The notes under the pieces: generated by a model
Seen by the model: only the letters and a program-made list of their open reading frames with translations
Databases searched by the model: none
What the model was told of the DNA's origin: nothing
Part shown: one piece after another, positions 16,490-22,798 of the stretch
How positions within the stretch are numbered: position 1 is the stretch's first letter
Layout of the letters: each line of letters starts with the position of its first letter
Program-made: the position numbers and the translations under genes
NCBI GenBank assembly: GCA_945871955.1
Contig: CAMBXR010000026.1
Span: forward strand, 1 to 34,401
DNA length: 34,401 nucleotides
Reading direction: 5' to 3'
DNA from: an uncultured Clostridium sp.
Lineage (GTDB): Bacteria > Bacillota > Clostridia > Peptostreptococcales > Peptostreptococcaceae

Positions 16490-16494
16490 GTCAA
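16466..16494 (-). promoter_or_regulatory. veg proximal sigma-A promoter
   Basis: TTGACA (16489-16494), 17 bp, TATTAT (16466-16471), with TG in extended -10 position on the minus strand. Predicted start about 16459, giving a leader of about 26 nt with an unmasked ribosome site. Confidence 0.8.
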
Positions 16495-16509
16495 ATGTTT
16501 TAACTAATT

Positions 16510-16538
16510 ATTTTATATATTTTCATAGCAATTGTCAA
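16510..16538 (-). promoter_or_regulatory. veg distal sigma-A promoter
   Basis: TTGACA (16533-16538), 17 bp, TAAAAT (16510-16515) on the minus strand, 30 bp downstream of the yabG stop. Predicted start about 16503. This transcript contains both arms of the inverted repeat. Confidence 0.7.
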
Positions 16539-16567
16539 TACTATTTTTAAAGAATACAGTATAATTT

Positions 16568-17419
16568 TTATATTAATCTAGGCATTGCCCATCTAAATTT
16601 ACCCATAGTTTCAAAACCACCTATTCCTTTATACCCTGTAATAGTTTGCGCTATTACTTCTTCAATTGGTACTACTATATCAATTCTTGAACAGGCAATT
16701 TTTTCAACTATAAATACAGGATCAAGGGCATGTATCATTATTCTTCCTGGTGAACTTGCATAATTTGCACCAGCCTTTATTATTTGTTCATAATTTGATT
16801 GGCAAGCCCCTGCAAAAATAACTAGATTATCAAAATTAGGTTGCCATTTTCTTGCTTCTTTCACACATTTTATAAAATTATAAGAATTTCTATAATTATT
16901 TATATCTTTTATGTTCCCTTTTTTAGAAATAATGGCATCATGACCTGTTATAACTAAAATATCTGGTTTATGCTTTTCTAAAAGAGATCTAACTTCTTTA
17001 TATTGATTTGCTTCTGGAATAGCTACTCCAACTGCCGGTATACCTAGCTCTGTATAAACATCCAAACATATTTTTAAATATTCCTTATCTCCATCTATTT
17101 GAAGAACCTTTCCTGGTATACCATAAATATTATTACTTGATTGAAGCTTAGGAGCACCTCTATACATATTTTGTCTTTCCCTTGCATTAATTACAGATCT
17201 ATATAACAAACTTTGAACATTTTTATCTATTAAAACTTCCCTCAAATCACTTTCTTCTACTAACTCTAAGTCATCTAAATATGCATCAGCTATTAATCTA
17301 AAAGCAACTCCTTTTAATAGAGCTATTTTCTTATTTTTTTCATCTTTAGAAAATCCAATTATTTTAAATATAATATCTTTATTATAAGATTTTCTAGCTA
17401 CTATATCTCCTTCTTTCAT
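16568..17419 (-). CDS. yabG: Sporulation-specific protease YabG
   Basis: YabG (peptidase family U57) processes coat and cortex proteins in the mother cell, including SpoIVA in Bacillus and CspBA-type and SipL-type proteins in C. difficile. The 283-residue protein has the N-terminal GDIVARKSYNKDIIFKI block, then an alpha/beta domain. His160 in ITGHDA and Cys206 in AGACQSNYE (ATG numbering) look like a cysteine-protease dyad, and the conserved tail is GYKGIGGFETMGKFRW. ATG 17419 is used because GGGGAGG stands seven bases before it; the longer TTG frame would begin in that site. A sigma-K/E-like promoter lies about 40 bp upstream. No terminator separates it from veg, so read-through is likely. 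Confidence 0.94.
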   Translation of the reverse strand: MKEGDIVARKSYNKDIIFKIIGFSKDEKNKKIALLKGVAFRLIADAYLDDLELVEESDLREVLIDKNVQSLLYRSVINARERQNMYRGAPKLQSSNNIYGIPGKVLQIDGDKEYLKICLDVYTELGIPAVGVAIPEANQYKEVRSLLEKHKPDILVITGHDAIISKKGNIKDINNYRNSYNFIKCVKEARKWQPNFDNLVIFAGACQSNYEQIIKAGANYASSPGRIMIHALDPVFIVEKIACSRIDIVVPIEEVIAQTITGYKGIGGFETMGKFRWAMPRLI

Positions 17420-17464
17420 TTTTATCCTCCCCAATATAAAATATATAATTTACAATCTTTAATT

Positions 17465-17492
17465 TATATTATGTTTTAAAATATACTTTGTT
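17465..17492 (-). promoter_or_regulatory. Sigma-K/E-type promoter of yabG
   Basis: On the minus strand CATAATATA (17465-17473) fits the mother-cell -10 consensus CATAnnnTA. AAC (17490-17492) lies 16 bp upstream, as expected for the short sigma-K -35 box. The predicted start is about 39 nt before the yabG ATG. Such short motifs arise by chance in AT-rich DNA; the gene's known mother-cell expression supports it. Confidence 0.55.
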
Positions 17493-17556
17493 CATATGTT
17501 GGTAAAAAATATATTTTGTTTAATTTAATAAATGAATGAACTAATATGTACTTTTG

Positions 17557-17585
17557 TTTAAATAAAATAATTTGTAATATATAAT
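17557..17585 (+). promoter_or_regulatory. Probable promoter of the DUF1638 gene
   Basis: TTTAAA (17557-17562), 17 bp, then perfect TATAAT (17580-17585) on the plus strand. The leader would be about 46 nt. Confidence 0.5.
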
Positions 17586-17637
17586 GTACTTAAGTCGATA
17601 ATTTTTATTTTTATAAAAGGGGGTATTCACAACTTAT

Positions 17638-18222
17638 ATGAAAATTTTTATTTTATCCTGTGGTGTTTTTGAACCAGAACTAAATAAAATATTAGAAGAG
17701 ATTAACAATGAAAAAATATTTACTGAAGATATTCAAGTAAAATATTTACCTTTTGGATTACATACTAGCTTAAATAAATTAAAGCATGAAATCGTAAGTA
17801 ATCTAAATAGTATTAAGGCTGATAAAATTATTTTACTTTATGGGAGTAAGTGTCATTATGAGTTTTATAAGTTTCTAAAAGATTTTCCCAACTTAATAAG
17901 TTTTGAAGAATCTAACTGTATTGAACTTATTTCAAATAATAAGGAAAGAGGAGATAAAGATTTATATATAACACCGGGGTGGGTACTTAAATTTGATGAA
18001 TTAAATAAATTTATAAATGCTGTAGATATGTATGATATTAGACAACAGTATGGACAGTATGACAATGTTATAATATGTGATACAAAAGTATGTGAATTTA
18101 CAGATGAAATGATTTTTGATTTATTTGAAAAAATACAAGTTCCTATAGAAATACAAGATAGTAATATTAATATATTTAAAAGTAAAATTATTGATGCAAT
18201 AAATAAAGCTATAAATAACTGA
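17638..18222 (+). CDS. DUF1638 family protein
   Basis: The 194-residue protein fits DUF1638: an ILSCG opening, LPFGLHTSLNKL (family 'P-x-G-L-H-n' motif), then ILLYGSKCHYEF, the conserved ESNCIEL cysteine and YITPGWVLKFDE. DUF1638 proteins usually sit beside corrinoid-dependent methyltransferases in methanogens and acetogens, where their role is unresolved. Here no such genes adjoin; the nearest corrinoid enzyme is MetH, 12 kb away. No signal peptide or membrane segment. It is transcribed alone, against its neighbours. The G-rich ribosome site AAAGGGGG is about 14 bases from the ATG, farther than usual. The stop codon lies inside the terminator stem. Confidence 0.72.
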   Translation: MKIFILSCGVFEPELNKILEEINNEKIFTEDIQVKYLPFGLHTSLNKLKHEIVSNLNSIKADKIILLYGSKCHYEFYKFLKDFPNLISFEESNCIELISNNKERGDKDLYITPGWVLKFDELNKFINAVDMYDIRQQYGQYDNVIICDTKVCEFTDEMIFDLFEKIQVPIEIQDSNINIFKSKIIDAINKAINN

Positions 18223-18245
18223 CACTAAGTCGGTTATTTATAGCT
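18207..18245. terminator. Bidirectional terminator between DUF1638 and NlpC/P60 genes
   Basis: A 17-bp stem (AGCTATAAATAACTGAC at 18207-18223 against 18229-18245, one G-T pair) with a 5-nt loop. T-rich tails on both strands serve the two convergent genes. It includes the DUF1638 stop codon. Confidence 0.9.
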
Positions 18246-18272
18246 CTTATTTTTTATATATTATATTAAAAT

Positions 18273-18746
18273 TTATATTACTCTTCTCCCATTTACAAAT
18301 GTTTTATAATAATGACCACTAGCCATGCTTGATATTACAACTTTACCTTTTGATGATGAGGCATGAATAAATTTTTGATTTCCTAAATAAATGCCTGCAT
18401 GAGATACTCTTCCCTTACCTGTTGTTGCAAAAAATACTAAATCTCCCTTTTTTAGATTTTTTCTACTTACATATTTTCCATGTTGACCTTGAGCAGTTGA
18501 ACTCCTTGGTATAGTTTTTCCTGTTGTTTTCTTTATTACATAATATGTAAATCCTGAACAATCAAATGATGATGGTCCCGATTTACCCCATACATATTTT
18601 TTTCCTAATTGTTTTTTAGCAAGAGTTATAACCTTAGTTGATTTACTACTTGAAGCAGCATATGTTTCTGTTGGAACAGATAATATTGGCATAGTCATTG
18701 TTATAAGTAATAATAAAGCTACTATTTTCTTTTTAAAGTTCCTCAT
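18273..18746 (-). CDS. Secreted NlpC/P60 peptidoglycan endopeptidase
   Basis: NlpC/P60 enzymes cut peptide stems of the cell wall. The 157-residue protein has a clear signal peptide (basic start, hydrophobic 8-20, cleavage near TYA-AS at about residue 31). The catalytic domain carries Cys63 (FDCSGF), His116 (SHAGIY) and His128 (FIHASS). No SH3b, LysM or other binding domain is attached, so it is a minimal, possibly diffusible autolysin. The ATG has no Shine-Dalgarno at normal distance: GGAAGGGG is 36 nt upstream with an 8-bp hairpin between. Two WalR-like boxes overlap the promoter region, in keeping with WalRK control of autolysins in low-GC Gram-positives. Confidence 0.92.
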   Translation of the reverse strand: MRNFKKKIVALLLLITMTMPILSVPTETYAASSSKSTKVITLAKKQLGKKYVWGKSGPSSFDCSGFTYYVIKKTTGKTIPRSSTAQGQHGKYVSRKNLKKGDLVFFATTGKGRVSHAGIYLGNQKFIHASSSKGKVVISSMASGHYYKTFVNGRRVI

Positions 18747-18752
18747 AATTTT

Positions 18753-18790
18753 ATATAGTTAATAAAACTATATTTTCTTCAACCCCTTCC
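18753..18790 (-). promoter_or_regulatory. Shine-Dalgarno, hairpin and start arrangement of the NlpC/P60 gene
   Basis: In the minus-strand RNA GGAAGGGG (18783-18790) is followed by an 8-bp hairpin (arms 18766-18773 and 18753-18760, 5-nt loop) and then six bases before the ATG at 18746. Folding of the hairpin would cut the 36-nt gap to an effective 15 or so. No other ribosome site is near. Confidence 0.5.
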
Positions 18791-18813
18791 ATAATTTCAT
18801 ATTTATTCTTATT

Positions 18814-18863
18814 TGTAATATTTTTGTAATCTATTATATTTAATATTATTACATTTTTGTAAC
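18814..18863. promoter_or_regulatory. Two WalR (YycF)-like boxes
   Basis: On the plus strand TGTAAT-ATTTT-TGTAAT (18814-18830) matches the WalR consensus TGTWAH-N5-TGTWAH fully. TATTAC-ATTTT-TGTAAC (18847-18863) matches 11 of 12. They have the same N5, the same direction and a 33-bp offset, about three helical turns. Confidence 0.5.
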
Positions 18864-18873
18864 CTTTTTGCAA
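18845..18873 (-). promoter_or_regulatory. Possible promoter of the NlpC/P60 gene
   Basis: TTGCAA (18868-18873), 17 bp with TG in extended position, AATAAT (18845-18850) on the minus strand. An alternative -10 is TATAAT at 18833-18838 with a poor -35. Either choice overlaps a WalR-like box. Confidence 0.4.
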
Positions 18874-18915
18874 ATATTTTTTACATTCTTTGGTAAATCA
18901 ATTTTGCAATAAAAA

Positions 18916-18938
18916 AGACTGCCTAAAATAGGCAGTCT
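18916..18938 (-). terminator. Terminator of the methyltransferase-to-SEC-C unit
   Basis: A 10-bp perfect stem (AGACTGCCTA at 18916-18925, TAGGCAGTCT at 18929-18938) with a 3-nt loop and six T residues on the minus strand, just past the SEC-C gene stop. Confidence 0.92.
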
Positions 18939-18945
18939 AAGTGAG

Positions 18946-19443
18946 TTATTTTCCACAGCATTTTTTATATTTTTTACCACTTCCACATGGGCATGGTTCA
19001 TTTCTTCCAACTGTTTTTTCTTTAACAACAGTTTTAGTTTTTTTGTATGATTTTTCTATTTCTTTTCTTTGTTCTGCTGATAATATTCCTTCCCAACCTG
19101 GTAAAGTATATAACCATTCAGCTTCTACAGATAACATGTTGAAGTATAATTTTTCGAAATCTATTTTTAAAGATATTTGAGAATCAGCTTCTATTTCTTC
19201 TAAAACTATATCTTCTTTTAAACTTTCACTTATTCCATCTATGAATCCCATGAAGTATTCAACTGAAGTATTGTAAGTGTTAGCTAAGTCAGAAACTTTT
19301 CCTTCTACAACTTCTACTTTATTGTTTAATATTTCATTGTATATTGATGCCTCTACTTTTAAATATTCTTCCCAGAATTTTATTTCAGCTTCTTGAGTTT
19401 CAAGATTTTCACTTAAAGCTCTCCATTGTGTTAATAAACTCAT
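18946..19443 (-). CDS. SEC-C metal-binding motif protein
   Basis: The 165-residue protein ends in a classic SEC-C zinc motif, [18 protein letters not shown], as at the C-terminus of SecA, where it binds zinc and contacts SecB or ribosomes. The rest is mostly helical and acidic, with no recognisable enzyme motif: an opening rich in Glu/Trp and a central segment [17 protein letters not shown]. Small stand-alone SEC-C proteins are widespread and mostly uncharacterised. AGGAGG precedes the ATG, and it lies 37 bp after the UPF0489 gene as the last gene of a four-gene unit. I can assign the motif but not a function. Confidence 0.8.
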   Translation of the reverse strand: MSLLTQWRALSENLETQEAEIKFWEEYLKVEASIYNEILNNKVEVVEGKVSDLANTYNTSVEYFMGFIDGISESLKEDIVLEEIEADSQISLKIDFEKLYFNMLSVEAEWLYTLPGWEGILSAEQRKEIEKSYKKTKTVVKEKTVGRNEPCPCGSGKKYKKCCGK

Positions 19444-19480
19444 ATTGACGCTCCTCCTAAATTTAAAATTATATTATCAA

Positions 19481-20188
19481 TTATTCTATTATATCACAAT
19501 TAAATAGTTCTTTTAATACCTTAATAGCATCGTCTTGCTCTATAAAATAAGGACTTGTAGCAATTGTTATAACTTTTGCATTTTCTATTAATTTTTTAAT
19601 TTTATCAATTCTAAAACCATAAGGAATATAGTCCATATCCTTTGAAAATATATCTAAATCAATATCTAATACATATTCTTCATCAACTTTAACATCAAAT
19701 CCGTAAGAACTATCAATTATTATTGCTTGTGAGAAAATTCCTTTTTTTAATGCCGGTTGAATAAAGTTTCCAACGTTAAGAACCTCATTTGTATATGTAA
19801 ATACATCATCTAAATTCTCTATATCAACATTATAGTTATCAGGTTCCCTCATATCTTTATGTTGATCAACATGTACTAGTTTACAACCTTTATTAAATTC
19901 ATTTTTTAATAAACTTTTATTCCAAAAATAAAAAGCATGATTGTGATTATCAAAAACATAAATAGTTTTGTTACCTAGTTTATATTCAACTAAATTTTTA
20001 AGACCTTTTGCCTTAATTTCCGTATCTTCATCTATTTCATTGAAAACTATATTGTCTCCAACTTCAACATCTTCTAAAGTACCTTCTATTAATTTAGGCA
20101 CGAAAATTTTCTTATTTTCTCTTTCTTCATATGAAAAAACATTGTTTCCTTGAGGCTTATCAATATAAAACCCTGTGTATCTTTCCAT
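19481..20188 (-). CDS. UPF0489 family protein (arginase-like fold)
   Basis: The 235-residue protein has the UPF0489 landmarks: NHNHAFYFW (about 80-88), the metal-type motif VHVDQHKDMREP, and DIDLDIFSKDMDYIP with paired acidic residues. These recall the manganese site of arginase/agmatinase folds, to which the family is related. Some relatives are annotated as peptide arginases that convert arginine to ornithine in peptides. Whether this one does so is unknown. There is no signal peptide. AAGGAG precedes the ATG, and the gap from the pseudouridine synthase is 13 bp, so it is cotranscribed with RNA-modification genes. Confidence 0.75.
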   Translation of the reverse strand: MERYTGFYIDKPQGNNVFSYEERENKKIFVPKLIEGTLEDVEVGDNIVFNEIDEDTEIKAKGLKNLVEYKLGNKTIYVFDNHNHAFYFWNKSLLKNEFNKGCKLVHVDQHKDMREPDNYNVDIENLDDVFTYTNEVLNVGNFIQPALKKGIFSQAIIIDSSYGFDVKVDEEYVLDIDLDIFSKDMDYIPYGFRIDKIKKLIENAKVITIATSPYFIEQDDAIKVLKELFNCDIIE

Positions 20189-20201
20189 AATATCTCCTTA
20201 T

Positions 20202-20873
20202 TTAAACATTAAAAATGTTCCATGGATATTCATTTGGAACATCACAAACAAACTCCATTTTTTCTTTTGTTGTTGGATGAACTATTTCTATTTTATATGA
20301 CCATAGAGCTATCTGTTGCCCAACTTTATTTAAATGTTGACCATATCTTTGATCACCAAATAGAGGATGTTTTCTACTTGCAAACTGAACTCTAATTTGA
20401 TGAGGTCTACCAGTTTGTAAATCTATTTGAACAAGACTAAATCCTTTTTGAGAATCCAGCGTTTCATAAGATAATCTAGCATCTTTAGCATCTTTCGTAT
20501 TTTTACTAACTACACTTACCATATTTGTTTTTTTATTTTTATATAAATAATCTAATAGATTATCTTCTTTTTTATTCATATTTCCATGTATAACAGCTCT
20601 ATATGTTTTTTTGAACGATTTGTTTCTTACTTGTTCCGAAAGTCTTGATGCAGCTTTAGAAGTTTTGGCAAATACCATACAACCCCCTACTGGTCTATCT
20701 AATCTATGAACAAGTCCAACAAATACATTTCCTGGCTTATTATACTTTTCTTTAAGGTATTTCTTTAGAAGATTTACCATATCATCATCATTAGTATTAT
20801 CACCCTGAGACAATATGTTTACTGGTTTTTCTACTACTAATAAATGATTATCTTCATATATAACCTTAACCAT
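20202..20873 (-). CDS. RluA-family pseudouridine synthase
   Basis: The enzyme isomerises uridine to pseudouridine in rRNA or tRNA. The catalytic aspartate is Asp59 in LVHRLDRPVGG, followed by FAKTSKAASRLSEQ. The second conserved block is LQTGRPHQIRVQFASR and the third is HPLFGDQRYG. At 223 residues it lacks the N-terminal S4 domain of RluC/RluD, so it belongs to the short RluA-like subgroup whose target is not predictable. Its ATG is two bases past the stop of the methyltransferase gene, whose last codons supply GGAAGG as ribosome site; this is strong coupling. Confidence 0.93.
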   Translation of the reverse strand: MVKVIYEDNHLLVVEKPVNILSQGDNTNDDDMVNLLKKYLKEKYNKPGNVFVGLVHRLDRPVGGCMVFAKTSKAASRLSEQVRNKSFKKTYRAVIHGNMNKKEDNLLDYLYKNKKTNMVSVVSKNTKDAKDARLSYETLDSQKGFSLVQIDLQTGRPHQIRVQFASRKHPLFGDQRYGQHLNKVGQQIALWSYKIEIVHPTTKEKMEFVCDVPNEYPWNIFNV

Positions 20874-20875
20874 TA

Positions 20876-21748
20876 TTATTTACCTTCCCATCTTCCGAAT
20901 ATACCACATGGAAGTACTTTACCATCTCTTGATGTTGGTATTCCTATTTCTCCAGCATATATATGTCCACCTTTTGCTTTTCTAGCAACTGTAGCATCTA
21001 ATATATGTTCAAGAATTATAGGTGATAAACCAGTTGTATAAGAGTTTATTAAGAAGAATAAAGGCTTATCTGATAATACTTTTGTACATAAATCTACTAA
21101 TCCGTATAGCTTTTCTTCTATTTGCCATACTTCACCTTTTGGTCCTCTTCCATATGAAGGTGGGTCCATAATTATAGCGTCATATTTGTTTCCTCTTCTT
21201 ATTTCTCTTTCTACAAATTTAACAACATCATCTACTATGAATCTTACTTTTCTGTCTCCAAGTCCTGAAGTTTGTAAGTTTTCTTTTGCCCAAGTAACCA
21301 TACCTTTAGATGCATCAACATGACATACTTCTGCTCCTGCTGCTGCACAAGCAACTGTAGCTCCTCCTGTATATGCGAATAAATTTAGTACTTTTATTGG
21401 TCTATTAGCTTTTTTTATCATATCCATTTGCCAATCCCAGTTAGCCGCTTGTTCTGGGAATAAACCTGTATGTTTAAATCCAGTAGGACTTATGTTGAAT
21501 TTTAATCCTTTATAATTTACAGTCCATTTTTGTGGATACTTCTTCTTAGTTTCCCAATGTCCTCCACCTTTTGCACTTCTGTGGTAATGTCCGTGAGGAT
21601 TTTTCCAAAGTCCACTTTCATTTTTTATTGGCCACATAACTTGAGGATCTGGTCTTCTAAGTACTACATCTCCCCAACGTTCTAATTTTTCTCCGTTACC
21701 CATATCTATAAGTTCATAATCTTTCCATTTATCTGCTAATAATAACAT
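20876..21748 (-). CDS. Class I SAM-dependent methyltransferase, probable rRNA cytosine methylase (RlmI/RlmK-like)
   Basis: The 290-residue protein has the SAM-binding motif I LNLFAYTGGATVACAAAGAE, motif II with the acidic CHVDAS, and motif IV DAIIMDPPSYGRGPKGEVW. The last matches the Methyltrans_SAM group of 23S rRNA methylases such as RlmI and the RlmK half of RlmKL. The PUA domain of RlmI is missing; the N-terminal 100 residues are a Trp/Lys-rich segment (HGHYHRSAKGGGHWETKKK) likely to bind RNA. AGGAGG precedes the ATG. It heads the four-gene unit ending at 18916, and a pseudouridine synthase follows directly. The exact base modified is not known. Confidence 0.85.
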   Translation of the reverse strand: MLLLADKWKDYELIDMGNGEKLERWGDVVLRRPDPQVMWPIKNESGLWKNPHGHYHRSAKGGGHWETKKKYPQKWTVNYKGLKFNISPTGFKHTGLFPEQAANWDWQMDMIKKANRPIKVLNLFAYTGGATVACAAAGAEVCHVDASKGMVTWAKENLQTSGLGDRKVRFIVDDVVKFVEREIRRGNKYDAIIMDPPSYGRGPKGEVWQIEEKLYGLVDLCTKVLSDKPLFFLINSYTTGLSPIILEHILDATVARKAKGGHIYAGEIGIPTSRDGKVLPCGIFGRWEGK

Positions 21749-21782
21749 ATGTATCCTCCTAATTTTCTTACTAATCTTCTGT

Positions 21783-21788
21783 ATTATA
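21783..21788 (-). promoter_or_regulatory. Extended -10 promoter of the methyltransferase unit
   Basis: TGATATAAT on the minus strand gives TG, one base, then perfect TATAAT (21783-21788). There is no good -35, which an extended -10 can make up for. It lies about 35 bp before the ATG. Confidence 0.5.
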
Positions 21789-21949
21789 TCACACTAATTA
21801 ATTTTATTTTAGGTATTTTAAATAGTTTATATACTTTATTTAATTTGATAATTTCAATATTTATAGGCTTTTACATCTATCTATTATTATTTAATTTTAC
21901 TTTGCATATAAATTAGTAATGTAAATTATTTATCTAGGAGGAAATGAAT

Positions 21950-22705
21950 ATGAATTACGATCAAGGAAGTAATACTTGTCTTTTTAATACTTTGTATATT
22001 CAATATATGGAAGATATAGGACGAAATGATTTTTTTTATTATGATTTAAAATATCCAGTATTTTATAATGTTAAGAATGGTTATTTTCAAGTGAATGAAA
22101 CTATTTTAAAAAATTTAAATGATTCTATTAAATCTTCAGTTTATACATTTAAAGAAGGAATTTTAGAAGAGGAACAACAAATTAATCAACTTAATCCTGG
22201 TGGTAGTACTAAAACAAATTATAAAGTATATTCTAATTATGACCTTACTTTTAACAAAAATCATGTAATTAGCTTAGTTCTAAACTTAGGAGCTATAGAA
22301 AATACTAATCCACAATATGATGATTTATATAACTTTAATATTGATTTATTAACAGGAAATCAACTTTTACTTAAGGATATTTTTAATCCTAGTGTAGATT
22401 ATTTAAAACTAGTATCTGACTTTGTAAATTTTAAAATCAGTCAAAATCCTTCAGTTTATTTTAATGATATATCTGTTGATATACCAGAGGATCAAGCCTT
22501 TTATCTTACTGATCAGGGTATTGTAATTTACTTCGCATATGATCAAATATCCCCTGCTGCCGGTGGTATTCCAAAGTTTTTAATGGAATTCTCTGATTTT
22601 GAATCTTATATAAATCCTCGTTTTTATTGTACTATGAGAAGTATGGGTTTTTATAGAAACAGAAGAAGTAGATTTCCACAATATAATAATAGAGTATATT
22701 ACTAA
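21950..22705 (+). CDS. DUF3298 domain protein without signal peptide
   Basis: The C-terminal half (about 125-230) matches DUF3298: FNIDLLTGNQLLLKDIFNP, then YLTDQGIVIYFAYDQISPAAGG and MEFSDFESYINP. The preceding half resembles DUF4163. This pair normally forms the outer part of anti-sigma factor RsiV or of the deacetylase PdaC. Here there is no membrane helix, signal peptide or deacetylase, and the chain ends in an Arg/Tyr-rich tail (about the last 20 residues). I prefer the second ATG (21950), eight bases from AGGAGG; the first (21944) is only two bases away. It is a single gene facing carB, sharing its terminator. Function unknown. Confidence 0.75.
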   Translation: MNYDQGSNTCLFNTLYIQYMEDIGRNDFFYYDLKYPVFYNVKNGYFQVNETILKNLNDSIKSSVYTFKEGILEEEQQINQLNPGGSTKTNYKVYSNYDLTFNKNHVISLVLNLGAIENTNPQYDDLYNFNIDLLTGNQLLLKDIFNPSVDYLKLVSDFVNFKISQNPSVYFNDISVDIPEDQAFYLTDQGIVIYFAYDQISPAAGGIPKFLMEFSDFESYINPRFYCTMRSMGFYRNRRSRFPQYNNRVYY

Positions 22706-22754
22706 GAGGTATTTTATCCACAAGTTATATGAAATGTATATCTATAAAAAGTTA

Positions 22755-22790
22755 AAAATGGCTGATTAATGTGGATTAATCAGCCATTTT
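22755..22790. terminator. Bidirectional terminator between DUF3298 gene and carB
   Basis: A 16-bp perfect stem (AAAATGGCTGATTAAT at 22755-22770, complement at 22775-22790) with a GTGG loop, U-rich on both strands. It ends the convergent DUF3298 and pyrF-carA-carB transcripts. Confidence 0.93.
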
Positions 22791-22798
22791 GTTAATAA

